In this document: piece after piece, positions 44,540 to 53,665 of the stretch
How the letters are laid out: each line of letters opens with the position of its first letter
Numbering within the stretch: the first letter of the stretch is position 1
Source: Stanieria cyanosphaera PCC 7437
Lineage (GTDB): Bacteria; Cyanobacteriota; Cyanobacteriia; Cyanobacteriales; Xenococcaceae
Assembly (NCBI RefSeq): GCF_000317575.1
Contig: NC_019748.1
Span: 4,298,501 to 4,362,500, forward strand
Length of the DNA: 64,000 bases
Reading direction: 5' to 3'
Translations under genes and position numbers: made by a program
Notes under the pieces: model-generated
The model's database searches: none
What the model was told of the DNA's origin: nothing
Seen by the model: the letters and a program-made list of their open reading frames with translations, nothing else

Positions 44540-45181
44540 TTATAAAACTCCTTTCGAGCTAGGAATAGCACCAGCGCGCCTGGGATCTATTTCTACCGCC
44601 ATCCTGAGAGAACGAGCAAAAGCTTTAAAAGCAGCTTCAATAATGTGATGAGAATTGATTCCATCTAGTTGACGCAGATGAAGAGTCATTTGTCCATGAT
44701 TAACTATAGCAACAAAAAATTCTCTCACTAATTGAGTATCATAAGTACCCACTCTTTCGGTGGGAATAGTTAAACCATAACTGAGATGAGGTCGACCAGA
44801 AAAATCTAGTGCCACTTGAATCAAAGCTTCATCCAAAGGAGCGATAAAATGACCAAAACGAACGATTCCCTTGCGATCGCCTAAAGCTTGAGTTAAAGCT
44901 TGACCTAAAGTAATACCCACATCTTCATTAGTATGATGATCGTCGATTTCAATGTCACCTGTAGCTTTAATTTCTAAATCGATTAAACCGTGAGAAGCAA
45001 TCTGATGCAACATATGGTCGAGAAAAGGTACTCCTGTGTCTACCTGACATTTTCCTTGACCATCTAAATTCAACTTTACTGCCACATCAGTTTCTTTAGT
45101 CGTCCGTTTCACTGAAGCGATTCGGGAAGGAAATAAAATTTCTGATTGCTCATCGATAACAGGACGCTGACTAACTTGCAT
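44540..45181 (-). CDS. hisB: imidazoleglycerol-phosphate dehydratase
   Basis: HisB (213 aa) dehydrates imidazole-glycerol phosphate in histidine biosynthesis. It has the metal-binding HDHHTNED motif in [20 protein letters not shown] and the second half [13 protein letters not shown], ending [19 protein letters not shown]. The leader of about 20 residues before [10 protein letters not shown] is slightly longer than in E. coli, and is usual for cyanobacteria. It is followed by chorismate lyase on the same strand. Confidence 0.95.
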   Translation of the reverse strand: MQVSQRPVIDEQSEILFPSRIASVKRTTKETDVAVKLNLDGQGKCQVDTGVPFLDHMLHQIASHGLIDLEIKATGDIEIDDHHTNEDVGITLGQALTQALGDRKGIVRFGHFIAPLDEALIQVALDFSGRPHLSYGLTIPTERVGTYDTQLVREFFVAIVNHGQMTLHLRQLDGINSHHIIEAAFKAFARSLRMAVEIDPRRAGAIPSSKGVL

Positions 45182-45218
45182 TGTTAAAAAACCTCATTAA
45201 TTAATTTAATTTTAATAC

Positions 45219-45599
45219 CTAAGCTTGACCATCTTGATGACCTAAAATATAGACACCGCAACCTATACAAGCCATAATACCCAAGCTGAACGACCAACTT
45301 AAACCCAGACTAAGTTCTAATCCCCAATTACAAAAAAATCCTGCTACCAAAAAAGGAACAATACTAAATACCGAAGCGTAGAAAGCATTTTGTGATTCTC
45401 TGGCAGCGCGAGTAGCTTCAAATTCTTCTACAGAAGTATACAAAGAACGCTCGGCAAAATTAAACCACCGCGTTAATTGGTCAGTAATCCAATCTTTAAG
45501 AGAAGCAAAAGTAAGATAAAGAACCAAAGACCACAGACAAGCAGACGCGATCGCAACTGTATCTATCTGAAAATCAAAGGGCAAGATTTCATTAAGCAT
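45219..45599 (-). CDS. cyanobacterial hypothetical membrane protein, 126 aa
   Basis: A 126-aa protein with hydrophobic segments at about 16-33, 75-93 and 98-116 and an amphipathic central stretch (WFNFAERSLYTSVEEFEATRAARE). It ends GHQDGQA. It resembles conserved cyanobacterial proteins of unknown function. It lies 37 bp upstream of hisB on the same strand, with a possible shared promoter. Confidence 0.65.
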   Translation of the reverse strand: MLNEILPFDFQIDTVAIASACLWSLVLYLTFASLKDWITDQLTRWFNFAERSLYTSVEEFEATRAARESQNAFYASVFSIVPFLVAGFFCNWGLELSLGLSWSFSLGIMACIGCGVYILGHQDGQA

Positions 45600-45923
45600 A
45601 ATTTGCTGGTATTGCTACCAAATTATTGGGTAATTAAGTAATTATTCAAGAATTTTAACAAACCTCTTCCCCATAGACCTAATTTCTCTTGGTGTTATTA
45701 CCTAATTTTTATCTTGCCGATTCGATAATTAGATTGTATATTAGGAAAGAATATTGATTAATGTGTATATTAATTTAAATATCTGCTAATTTTTGCGAAA
45801 AAACTACTATAAAAGCGGTTTTATTGACTCAATCTTTACATTACTCTGAATGAATTTAAGTATGACTATTACCAGTTGATTGTTGTAAAAAAAACTTTCA
45901 ACTAAATTCACTTGGCAATCCAA
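45600..45923. other. intergenic between divergent genes
   Basis: About 320 bp of AT-rich DNA holding the upstream regions of the 126-aa membrane protein (minus) and the M23 peptidase (plus). Several TATATTA-like boxes occur (45735-45775), but none has a clear -35 partner. No RNA gene was seen. Confidence 0.45.
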
Positions 45924-46538
45924 ATGACCAACGTTCTCAAGTTTAAGTGGTATCGCTCGATCTTATTAGCTTTCTTCGCTTTATTAATTTGTTTGGGATT
46001 AAATAATTTAAATCTACAGCCTACCCAAGCAACTAACCCTCCAAATCCAGACTCGATTGAAGTTGCTCAGACTGCGTGGCGATACGGTTCTTTTCCAGTA
46101 GAAAACTTTCAATCTTATACTTCTGCTTTTGGTTATCGACTGTCTCCTGTTGATGGTCAAAGACAGTTTCACAATGGTTTAGATATGGCTGCTCCCATCG
46201 GTAGTTATGTCAGAAATTGGTGGACAGGTAAAGTAATTCAAGTCTCCGATCATACTGCTTGTGGTACTTCTGTAATCGTAGAATCGGGCCCTTGGCAACA
46301 CGTTTACTGTCATTTGGAAGGTCATGTTGAAACGGGAGCTAAAGGAAGTTATTTAATTGACCGCAATGGTGGATTACAGATTTGGCAAGGACAAGAAGTA
46401 CCTGTCGGATCGAGAATTGGACGTGTGGGTATGACTGGACGTACCACAGGGCCTCATTTACACTGGGCTTTAAAATACAACGGAAGTTATATCGATCCTG
46501 CTTTAGTACTGAAAGAAATGTTTAAGCAACAGGCGTAA
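45924..46538 (+). CDS. M23 family metallopeptidase (LasA-like)
   Basis: About 204 aa from the ATG at 45924. The N-terminal signal or anchor is at about 10-30 (ILLAFFALLICLGLNNL). The M23 zinc site has H-x(3)-D in FHNGLDMAAPIG, VYCHLEGHV and the terminal GPHLHWALKYNGSYIDP. It is likely to cleave peptidoglycan cross-bridges or act as a divisome/wall factor. The motifs are intact. The TAA stop begins the 33-bp repeat adjoining IS element 2, so the mobile region starts immediately after it. Confidence 0.88.
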   Translation: MTNVLKFKWYRSILLAFFALLICLGLNNLNLQPTQATNPPNPDSIEVAQTAWRYGSFPVENFQSYTSAFGYRLSPVDGQRQFHNGLDMAAPIGSYVRNWWTGKVIQVSDHTACGTSVIVESGPWQHVYCHLEGHVETGAKGSYLIDRNGGLQIWQGQEVPVGSRIGRVGMTGRTTGPHLHWALKYNGSYIDPALVLKEMFKQQA

Positions 46539-46568
46539 GTATCTAGGCAAAATTAATTGTGTACTTTA
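46536..46568. repeat. 33-bp repeat, copy 2 (copy 1 at 31583-31615)
   Basis: Identical by eye to 31583-31615. It starts at the M23 peptidase stop codon and ends at TTTA, immediately before the C of the TTAC that precedes IS element 2. Confidence 0.85.
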
Positions 46569-46699
46569 CAACATTCTCGCCCCGTTCCCTACCCTACTTC
46601 GTTGAGGGTAGGGAACGGGGCGTTGCTATCGGGCTGCAGTGAATTCAGCCCACAGCCCCTCGGGATAGCGAACTAATTCGATGGCTCGATGCCTGAGAA

Positions 46700-47107
46700 T
46701 TAGTCTAATGGTGTATCTTGCTCCTCGATATATTTCCTCAGTCTTTCTATCGTTACGCCACCACAGGAAGTAATATAGTACGAGCCAGACCAAAATACAG
46801 GTTTGGAATAGGTTTTCGAGACTTCAGTTTCAAATTCTTTTCTAATTATTCTACTAGATGCGCTTTTGAGACTAGCTACCAGTTGAGAGATATTGTTGTC
46901 GGGGTGAAGATCGATTAAAAGATGCACGTGATCTGATTCTCCATCGAACTGAAGCATCAAGCTTTTTTTCTTCTTGCAGATGTTTTGAAACACTTCAGTC
47001 ATTCGAGCAATCATCGCAGAAGTAATTACCTTACGACGATATTTAGTCACTAGAACTAAGTGCAAATGAATTGAATAAACCGAATGCGAACCCTTGTTAG
47101 GTCTCAT
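46700..47107 (-). CDS. tnpA: IS200/IS605 TnpA, Y1 (HUH) transposase
   Basis: A 135-aa transposase with HVH in GESDHVHLLIDLHPD and the catalytic Tyr in RLRKYIEEQ near the C-terminus. The opening HSVYSIHLHLVLVTKYRRKVI is standard. It looks intact. Its start is 31 bp from the divergent tnpB start. Confidence 0.9.
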   Translation of the reverse strand: MRPNKGSHSVYSIHLHLVLVTKYRRKVITSAMIARMTEVFQNICKKKKSLMLQFDGESDHVHLLIDLHPDNNISQLVASLKSASSRIIRKEFETEVSKTYSKPVFWSGSYYITSCGGVTIERLRKYIEEQDTPLD

Positions 47108-47138
47108 GTTATACTAGCTACAGGTCAGTTGGGTAACT

Positions 47139-48305
47139 ATGTTAACACGGCGCATTACATTTAGGCTTTATCCTTCTACTGCTCAAGAACAAAAAATGTT
47201 CTGGGCAAGAAGAATGCACGCCTACTTGTATAATGCAGCAGTAGCTAACCGCAAAACTCAATATCAAAAATTTGCTCATTCAGTAGATTACTTTGAGCAA
47301 CAGGCATCATTACCAGGCTTCAAAGAAACTTGGATTGAGTACAAAGAGTTAAATGCTGGTTCTTTGCAAGCGACATTAAAGCGTGTCGATTTTGCTTTTG
47401 TTAGATTCTTTCAAGGATTAGCTAAATATCCTAAGTTTAAGCCATTTAAAGCTTATTCTGGATGGACATACCCTGATGCTCGTCAAGGTTTTAAAGTTCA
47501 TAGCAGTGGCAAAAATGGTTATCTAGAATTAAGAGACTTGGGTATCATTATTCAAATGAGAGGACAAGCTCGTATTTGGGGTCAACCTACTACTTGTACG
47601 ATTGTCTACCGCAATAGCAGATGGTATGCCAGCGTTACAGTTAAATGCTTGCCAACCAGAGAAACAGGGAAAGGTAGTATTGGACTAGATTTTGGTTGTA
47701 AAACGGCTGTTGCTATGAGCAACGGCATTCTGGTTGAACCATCAAAATTTTTGACTAATACCCAAAATCAAATAAACCGATTATCTAAGCAACTAAGGAG
47801 AAAACGTAAACCAGAAAAGAAAAAACATAAAGCCTCTCGCAGATGGAAAAAAATACAGGCTAAAATTTCTAAACTCAAGAAAAAAGTAGCCAATCGCCGT
47901 CAAAACTGGGTGCATCAAGTGGCAGTAGATATTGTTCGGAGTAATTCCCTCATTGTCACAGAGAAACTTCAAATCAAAAATATGACCAGAAAAGCATCCT
48001 CTGGCAGCAAAAGAAAAAGACAGAAGACGGGTCTTAATCGTTCTATGCTTGATATCGGAATAGGTATGCTTAGAGATGCCATCGCATATAAAGTCAAAGA
48101 AGCTGGTGGAGTATTTCTCGAAGCTCCTACTCAAAGTTTAAAACCAACACAGCGATGCGTTAAATGTTGGGAATTAACCAAAAAAAGCTTGAGCGATAGG
48201 CTTCATATTTGTTCTAATCAAAGTTGTCGGCATACCGAAGATCGAGATATTAACTCAGCCCAAGTATGTCTCTCTTGGGCGCGGGGGCAGGTTATACAAC
48301 ATTAA
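47139..48305 (+). CDS. tnpB: TnpB-type RNA-guided nuclease with zinc ribbon
   Basis: A 388-aa OrfB-family protein. RuvC motifs: GSIGLDFGCKTAVAMSNG (Asp), SLIVTEKLQIKNM (Glu) and DRDINSAQVCLSWARGQ (Asp). A zinc-ribbon region reads TQRCVKCWELTKKSLSD followed by HICSNQSCRHTEDR, so the C-x-x-C pair and a second Cys pair are kept, in contrast to the TnpB of element 1. The length is normal. The guide RNA would come from the right end, overlapping or following the coding 3' end. Confidence 0.9.
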   Translation: MLTRRITFRLYPSTAQEQKMFWARRMHAYLYNAAVANRKTQYQKFAHSVDYFEQQASLPGFKETWIEYKELNAGSLQATLKRVDFAFVRFFQGLAKYPKFKPFKAYSGWTYPDARQGFKVHSSGKNGYLELRDLGIIIQMRGQARIWGQPTTCTIVYRNSRWYASVTVKCLPTRETGKGSIGLDFGCKTAVAMSNGILVEPSKFLTNTQNQINRLSKQLRRKRKPEKKKHKASRRWKKIQAKISKLKKKVANRRQNWVHQVAVDIVRSNSLIVTEKLQIKNMTRKASSGSKRKRQKTGLNRSMLDIGIGMLRDAIAYKVKEAGGVFLEAPTQSLKPTQRCVKCWELTKKSLSDRLHICSNQSCRHTEDRDINSAQVCLSWARGQVIQH

Positions 48306-48329
48306 TTTAATATATTAAACAACAACAAC

Positions 48330-48353
48330 AAAGGCAAGATAATTGCCTTTTTT
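48330..48353 (+). terminator. Rho-independent terminator
   Basis: The arms AAAGGCAA (48330-48337) and TTGCCTTT (48343-48350) pair around a 5-base loop, and T-residues run on to 48353. It lies just after the TnpB/right end of IS element 2 and before the tyrosine recombinase start. Confidence 0.8.
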
Positions 48354-48399
48354 AACGTTTTGTGTAAATATAAATCTTGATAATTACACAAAGCATATA

Positions 48400-49494
48400 A
48401 TGAGAGTTCAGAAGGTCAATATTCGAGGTCAAACCAGTTGGGTTTTACTTAGTGATGACTATCTTCCTATCGAACCAGTCACAGATTATCTGCAACACCT
48501 GATGGCGTTAGGCAAAGCACCAAACACGCTGAAGAACTACGCCCACCACTTGAAATTATTCTTTGAGTACTTGGAAGCTTACAGTCTCGACTGGACACAA
48601 TGTTGGGAGAAAGAGTTAGCGGAATTTATGCTCTGGCTACAATTACCCGATTCTATTCCTGGTGTTCCTTCTATTGCCCCACAAACGGCAAAAAGGACGG
48701 AAAAGACAGTCAATATCATGATGAGTGTGATTTATCAGTTTTACGAGTTTCACGCCCGAAATCAGAGGATAGAAAGCCGAGAACTGTATCAAACTAGCTA
48801 CCCAGTCCAGAGAAGGTATAAGTCACTTCTCTATGAGATGAAGAAAGATAAGAGGGTAAAAACTAAGAGATTAAAAGTCAAAGAACCTAGAACTTTTCCT
48901 GGGTGTTTAACTAAAGAAGAAGTCCAAACTTTAGTTGATAATTGTGCCAATCTTCGGGACAAGTTTTTAATTGTACTTCTCTATCACTCAGGTATGAGAA
49001 TTGGGGAAGCTTTGGGGTTACGCCATAGTGATATTCACAGTGAAATGGGATTGAATGAAATCCATGTAATTCCCCGTGATGATAATCTCAATGATGCCAG
49101 AGTCAAAGATGGTGAAACAAGAATTATTAGCGTACCAAGACAAACAATTCAAGCTTATGAAAATTACGTTTTAGATGATGATTTTCCTGATGTAGATTCT
49201 GATTATGTCTTTATCAATATGTGGCGTAATGAAATCGGTTCGCCCATGAGATATTCTACTGCTCAAAGTTTATTTAGAAGGTTGAGTGAAAAAACAGGAA
49301 TTGAAGCCACAGCACATTTATTAAGACATACCCACGCTACAGAATTAATTAGAGCAGGAATGGATTTAATTTATGTTCAAGAACGCTTAGGTCATGCCAG
49401 TATCCAAACCACAATTGATACTTATGTGCATTTGTTAAACAAAGACCAAAAAGCTGCTTACAAACAGTATTTAGCTAAGTGCGAGGAAGATTAA
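48400..49494 (+). CDS. tyrosine recombinase, Tn554 TnpA-like
   Basis: About 364 aa from the ATG at 48400 (a longer frame opens at 48343). It has a SAM-like N-terminal domain (about 20-120, LGKAPNTLKNYAHHLKLFFEYLE) and a catalytic domain with Arg in YHSGMRIGEALGLRHSDI, H-x-x-R in LLRHTHATELIRAG, and His/Tyr in LGHASIQTTIDTYVHL. The R-H-R-H-Y set is intact. The next gene is a second tyrosine recombinase that starts immediately after this stop, the tnpA-tnpB order of Tn554-family transposons. It is probably one subunit of the integration machinery. Confidence 0.88.
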   Translation: MRVQKVNIRGQTSWVLLSDDYLPIEPVTDYLQHLMALGKAPNTLKNYAHHLKLFFEYLEAYSLDWTQCWEKELAEFMLWLQLPDSIPGVPSIAPQTAKRTEKTVNIMMSVIYQFYEFHARNQRIESRELYQTSYPVQRRYKSLLYEMKKDKRVKTKRLKVKEPRTFPGCLTKEEVQTLVDNCANLRDKFLIVLLYHSGMRIGEALGLRHSDIHSEMGLNEIHVIPRDDNLNDARVKDGETRIISVPRQTIQAYENYVLDDDFPDVDSDYVFINMWRNEIGSPMRYSTAQSLFRRLSEKTGIEATAHLLRHTHATELIRAGMDLIYVQERLGHASIQTTIDTYVHLLNKDQKAAYKQYLAKCEED

Positions 49495-51168
49495 ATGCAA
49501 AAAATATCGATATCAAAGTCTAAAGACAAAGAAATAGTTTGTCCTAGATGTTGCAGTATAAAAGTAAAAACTTGGGCAAAATCGAAAGCAAGACAACAAT
49601 ATAAATGTGATGATTGTGGTCGTTTCTTCTATAAAAATCCAAAATTACAGTCTGCTAAAGATATATTACCTTCGGATATTACTCCCAAAGAAATGCGAAT
49701 ATATGATATATGGGACTTAAGAGTTTTTGGGAAAGAAGCAACTACTGGAGGTTTATATACAGCTAATTTCTCAATGATTAATCCTGAATGGTTTAAAAAA
49801 ACTGTGAAAGATTATATCTGGTATAATTCTTCGCAATATAGCACCAGCGAGCTTTTAAGAAAATTAACAGAGTTTAGACGTTTTTCACGATATTTAACCG
49901 AAAAAAGAGCGACAGTAAAACCGCAGGATATAGATAGATTATTAGTGATTGAAGCAATTAATTATGCTTCTCAAGACTTAAAAGTATCTAAATCATTATC
50001 TATCTTTATCACTACATTAAAGTATTTTTTTGAATTTTGTAATTCTAACAATCTCATAGAGATTAGCAGTAAACAATTAATTTTTGAATCTGATTATCCT
50101 AAAGCTGAAAGAAAAATAATTAAAGAAATTCCTTCTGATGTCATTAAACAGATACGTCAACATCTTGATTCTCTTCCAAAACCAATAAAAATAGCAATTA
50201 GTATTCTTATTGAAACGGGAATGAGAATATCAGAAGTATGTAGTTTAAAGCTAAATTGTATTAGCCAAGATTCAGATGGAGATTGGTGGGTTAGTTTATA
50301 TAGAATAAAGCTTAAAAAAGAAGACAGATTATTTATTAGTAAAGAATTAGCTCAAAGTATTTTACAACAGCAAGAGTTTATTAAAAATAACTTAGGAAGA
50401 GATTTTAGCTATTTGTTTTGCAGCACAGAAGGTAGTGGATGGTTTGCATCCTATACTAATACCCCAAAAAGAAGGGCAAGTGTAAAAAGAGAACTTTCTC
50501 ATTTTATTCCTGTTAAAAAACTTATCAAACAACCTTTAATAAGAGGATATCTTCATCAATTGGCTCACGAACATAACATTACTGATATTTCTGGTGAAAT
50601 ATATCCTGTTTGGAAGTGCCACAGATTTCGTCATACTCATCTAACAGATTTAGCTAGAAAAGGTATGGGCATCGCTCACATTATGCAGCGTGGCGGTCAT
50701 GCTTCTCCTTCGATGTCTATGCACTATATTCACCTGACTAATGACGACCAGAAAAAGAAAATGAAAGAAGTGTGGGACAATACCCACTTCAACATGGAAG
50801 GTGAAATAGTAGCACCTGTTAATCCTGATTTAGACACAGCAGAAATGCAATGGATAAAGAAAGGAATGGGAGTACAAACTACAGATAATGGTTACTGTAC
50901 TTTACTCTGGACACAGACTTGTCCCCATCAAGATTTACCTTGTAAAAGCTGTGGTAGTTGGGTAACAACTTTAGACTTCTTAGATAGCCATAAACAGGAA
51001 TTAAAAGAGACAGAAAAAATTATCGAAAATGCTCGTCAAAAAGGCTATCAAAGACAGATAGAAAAGAACGTTCCCAGAGCGGAAAGACTCAAGAGAATTA
51101 TCTCTGGAATGGAAAAACACAAAACCATGAGAGGTCTTGGTCATAATGAATGGGAGGAGAAAGAATAA
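49495..51168 (+). CDS. tyrosine recombinase with N-terminal zinc ribbon, Tn554 TnpB-like
   Basis: A 557-aa protein. The N-terminal zinc ribbon has CPRCC and CDDCGRFFYKN (Cys pairs). The core-binding domain (about 95-190) is followed by a catalytic domain with Arg in LIETGMRISEVCSLKLN, His-x-x-Arg in CHRFRHTHLTDLARKG and His/Tyr in RGGHASPSMSMHYIHL. A Cys-rich element follows (TCPHQDLPCKSCGSWV). The catalytic residues look intact. The start immediately follows the TnpA-like stop. The stop TAA shares its last A with the ATG of the next gene (TAATG), so translation is coupled. Confidence 0.85.
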   Translation: MQKISISKSKDKEIVCPRCCSIKVKTWAKSKARQQYKCDDCGRFFYKNPKLQSAKDILPSDITPKEMRIYDIWDLRVFGKEATTGGLYTANFSMINPEWFKKTVKDYIWYNSSQYSTSELLRKLTEFRRFSRYLTEKRATVKPQDIDRLLVIEAINYASQDLKVSKSLSIFITTLKYFFEFCNSNNLIEISSKQLIFESDYPKAERKIIKEIPSDVIKQIRQHLDSLPKPIKIAISILIETGMRISEVCSLKLNCISQDSDGDWWVSLYRIKLKKEDRLFISKELAQSILQQQEFIKNNLGRDFSYLFCSTEGSGWFASYTNTPKRRASVKRELSHFIPVKKLIKQPLIRGYLHQLAHEHNITDISGEIYPVWKCHRFRHTHLTDLARKGMGIAHIMQRGGHASPSMSMHYIHLTNDDQKKKMKEVWDNTHFNMEGEIVAPVNPDLDTAEMQWIKKGMGVQTTDNGYCTLLWTQTCPHQDLPCKSCGSWVTTLDFLDSHKQELKETEKIIENARQKGYQRQIEKNVPRAERLKRIISGMEKHKTMRGLGHNEWEEKE

Positions 51169-52003
51169 TGTCTCGCCCTAGTAACAACTCTAAAGGCAAT
51201 CCAGAGCTATTAGTCAAAGCAGCAGCAGCTAAGAAAAAGATGCAGAAGAAAGACTGGAAAAAGCGATTCAACAAGTCTTAGATTCTGGAGAAACTATTAC
51301 TTTTAACGCCATAGCAGAAGCAGCAGGATTATCTGTTAGCTACCTCTATAAATATCCTGAGATTAAAAATCGTCTTGCCGAACTACGCAACCAACAAAAA
51401 GCAGCTATTGGAGGAATAGTAAATAAAACTCCTCAGTTTCAACCAGCTACAGACAAGTCTAAAGCGGTAATTATTAGTAAATTACGACAAGAAAATCGTC
51501 GGTTACGTAATGAAAACGAAGACTTGAAAAAACATATTGAAATAGCTCAAGGTAAAGTTATCGAACTGCGTCAAGTAGAAGCAGAAAATAATCGCCTAAA
51601 GGCAAGAATAAAAGAGTTAGAACAATCTTTAACTAATGCCAAAGTCACGCCAATTAATCAGAAAAAACAGAGTGATATTAGCTCCAATATTCTGACTCAA
51701 TTACAAGTGGTAGGAGTTAAGTTAAATCCTACCCTGACTAAGACTATTCATACAGCTTCAGATGAAATAGTATTAGATGCGATTGAAGCTTTAAAAGACC
51801 AACTTACTAAACAAGATATTCCTAATGCTGGTGGTTGGTTGAATAAGGCAATTCAAGAAGGTTGGACTAAATCTGAAACTATTCATCAACAACCAAATCA
51901 ACCCGAACAAAAGATAGTTAAGGCTGGCGACAAACCACAAAAAGAACAAGTTAGTTTGACTCAACTTAAGAAACTAAGCAGTATTTTTAACAAAGATGAA
52001 TGA
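51168..52003 (+). CDS. DUF6262-like Tn554 TnpC helper, frameshifted
   Basis: ATG 51168 opens a frame reading SNNSKGNPELLVKAAAAKKK that would end at TAG 51282-51284. The -1 frame takes over near 51231-51239 (AAGAAAAAG), reading DAEERLEKAIQQVLDSGE, then FNAIAEAAGLSVSYLYKYPE and a coiled coil (about 51480-51640), to the stop at 52001-52003. The HTH-like domain and coiled coil match DUF6262/TnpC proteins that accompany Tn554-type recombinases. A single base is missing relative to an uninterrupted frame, so this is either a real inactivating indel, programmed -1 frameshifting on the A-run, or a sequence error. Without the shift the downstream ORF would start only at 51524. Confidence 0.75.
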
Positions 52004-53309
52004 TAATCATTTACCTCCCACTAACATTGAAGCTGAAGAAGCTATCTTAGGAGGAATATTACTCGACCCAAAGGCAATTACCATTGTTGCTGATATTCTA
52101 CCAGTAGAAGCTTTTTCTATTTCTACTCATCAACAGATATACAAAGCAGCACTCTTGTTACATCACAAAGATAAGCAAGTAGATTTGATGACTGTTTCTA
52201 CTTGGCTATCAGACCATAAATTACTGGAAAAAGTTGGAGGTACAACTAAATTAGCACAACTGTTAAATCGTACTGTATCAGCCGTTAATATTGACCGCTA
52301 CAGTCTCTTGGTTTTAGATAAGTATCAGCGTCGTCGTTTAATTGCTGCTGGTCATGAAATAGTCGATTTAGGATACGATACAGCAATAGAATTAGAAACA
52401 GTCTTTGACTTCGCTGAATCCAAGCTCTTCGCTCTAACTACTGATAAGAAAGATAAGTTTACTACTGAACCAATTAATGACTGTCTAGCTGATATCTTCA
52501 ATGAATTAGAACAAGGTTCATTACCTCTTTTTTCTACTGGTTTAACCGACTTGGATTCTTTAATTGGTGGTTTAACTAAACAGGATTTAATTATTGTTGC
52601 AGCACGTCCGAGTATGGGGAAGTCTTGGTTTGCTTGTTACCTGGCTAATCACATTGCTATTAAAGAGAAAAAGCCAGTAGTCTTCTTTTCTGCTGAAATG
52701 TCCAGAAAACAGTTGACTAAGAGATTTCTAGCGATGCACACGGGCATTGACTCTCAAAGATTAATGAACAATGTCATCTATGAAGATGAGATGGATTCTT
52801 TAGTTAATGGTTTGAGTAATTTAGCTGAATTACCCATCGAGATTAATGACACTCCAGCCGAACAATTAACCCCTGCTAAAATTCGTTCTGAGTTGAGGAA
52901 AATCCAATCGAAAAGAGGAGAACTAGGATTAGTTGTACTGGACTACATTCAGAAACTAGGAGACAGAGCAGCAGGGAATAGAGCGCAAGTTATCGGCAAA
53001 TATAGTGGGGCTTGTAAGGATATTGCCAAACAGTTTAACGTACCATTTGTTGTCTTAGCTCAAATTAACCGAGGTGTTGAATCTCAAAGTAATAAGCGTC
53101 CTGCTATGGCTTCCTTGAAAGACAGTGGAGATATTGAACAAGACGGCGATCTTCTTTTAATGCTTTATCGAGATGAATATTACAAGTCGGACACTGAGGA
53201 TAATGGAGTGATGGAAGTAATTGTAGGGAAGAATCGCAATGGTGCTACTGGGACTTGTAAGGTTTTATTCGACCCATCAGTCGGAGCTTTTTGTGACTAT
53301 ACAAGCTAG
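51996..53309 (+). CDS. DnaB-type replicative helicase, element-encoded
   Basis: A 437-aa helicase. The N-terminal DnaB domain (about 1-105, PPTNIEAEEAILGGILLDPK) precedes a RecA-like core with Walker A ARPSMGKSW, Walker B LGLVVLDYIQKL, the H-loop region LAQINRGVESQ and the KDSGDIEQDGDLL switch. No intein is visible. The start overlaps the previous stop (ATGA at 51996-52003 region), so it belongs to the recombinase operon. A second DnaB beside the chromosomal one could help the element replicate its own ends or load on forks, which is inference. Confidence 0.85.
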   Translation: MNDNHLPPTNIEAEEAILGGILLDPKAITIVADILPVEAFSISTHQQIYKAALLLHHKDKQVDLMTVSTWLSDHKLLEKVGGTTKLAQLLNRTVSAVNIDRYSLLVLDKYQRRRLIAAGHEIVDLGYDTAIELETVFDFAESKLFALTTDKKDKFTTEPINDCLADIFNELEQGSLPLFSTGLTDLDSLIGGLTKQDLIIVAARPSMGKSWFACYLANHIAIKEKKPVVFFSAEMSRKQLTKRFLAMHTGIDSQRLMNNVIYEDEMDSLVNGLSNLAELPIEINDTPAEQLTPAKIRSELRKIQSKRGELGLVVLDYIQKLGDRAAGNRAQVIGKYSGACKDIAKQFNVPFVVLAQINRGVESQSNKRPAMASLKDSGDIEQDGDLLLMLYRDEYYKSDTEDNGVMEVIVGKNRNGATGTCKVLFDPSVGAFCDYTS

Positions 53310-53403
53310 AATGGTTAGCGTTATATAATTTGACTAACTACTCTAGCTTTGCATAAAATATTCACAACACTAAAGCTTATAATCAGCAAGCTTTATAGGC
53401 GTT

Positions 53404-53634
53404 ATGGGTGTGATAAGGCAGGAACTGTCCTCGTTTCAGACTGCTGATGAGTCTAGCTCTACTAAAAATCCCAAAGTTAAACACTGCGGAGGTTTTCAGC
53501 AACTAGCTCAAGTGAAGCGTCAGAAACTTCAGGCGCAAAGGAGAAAAGAAAAATATAAAAATAAATTTACTGAAGTACTTAAGAAAAATGAAGTTGCTCA
53601 ACAACAAGTAGGAAATGATTTCATTTCGTTTTAA
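53404..53634 (+). CDS. small basic ORF at the right of the island
   Basis: A 76-aa ORF with a Lys/Arg/Gln-rich second half (VKRQKLQAQRRKEKYKNKF). No Shine-Dalgarno is strong. The DNA encoding GCAAAGGAGAAAAGAAAAAT recurs at 31635-31657, where the local frame also reads NQKLKEQRRKEKY. Matching peptide in two places argues this ORF or its ancestor is a real element gene. I do not recognise the family. Confidence 0.45.
   Translation: MGVIRQELSSFQTADESSSTKNPKVKHCGGFQQLAQVKRQKLQAQRRKEKYKNKFTEVLKKNEVAQQQVGNDFISF
53535..53557. repeat. 23-bp repeat, copy 2 (copy 1 at 31635-31657)
   Basis: GCAAAGGAGAAAAGAAAAAT plus ATA is identical to 31635-31657, and similarity extends about 20 bp upstream at lower identity. 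It encodes part of QRRKEKY in the 76-aa ORF. Confidence 0.85.
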
Positions 53635-53665
53635 AATCTAGCTTGTCTAGATTTATGGAAGTCTG

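Larger units (their letters stand above)
46570..48320. mobile_element. IS200/IS605 family element 2
   Basis: It is preceded by TTAC (46566-46569), a target used by this family (IS608). It begins with a very strong hairpin: 17-bp perfect arms at 46579-46595 and 46605-46621 with a 9-base loop. A second fold follows (GCTATC 46625-46630 with GATAGC 46664-46669). It contains tnpA (minus) and tnpB (plus). The right end lies near 48310; the exact end is not resolved. Confidence 0.82.

Noticed and set aside
51996-53309. Possibility that the DnaB gene is the chromosome's main dnaB
   Set aside because: Its start overlaps the transposon operon, it lacks the usual neighbours (rplI/rpsR) and lies in a recombinase island. 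A second copy is expected, but I cannot confirm this without the genome.
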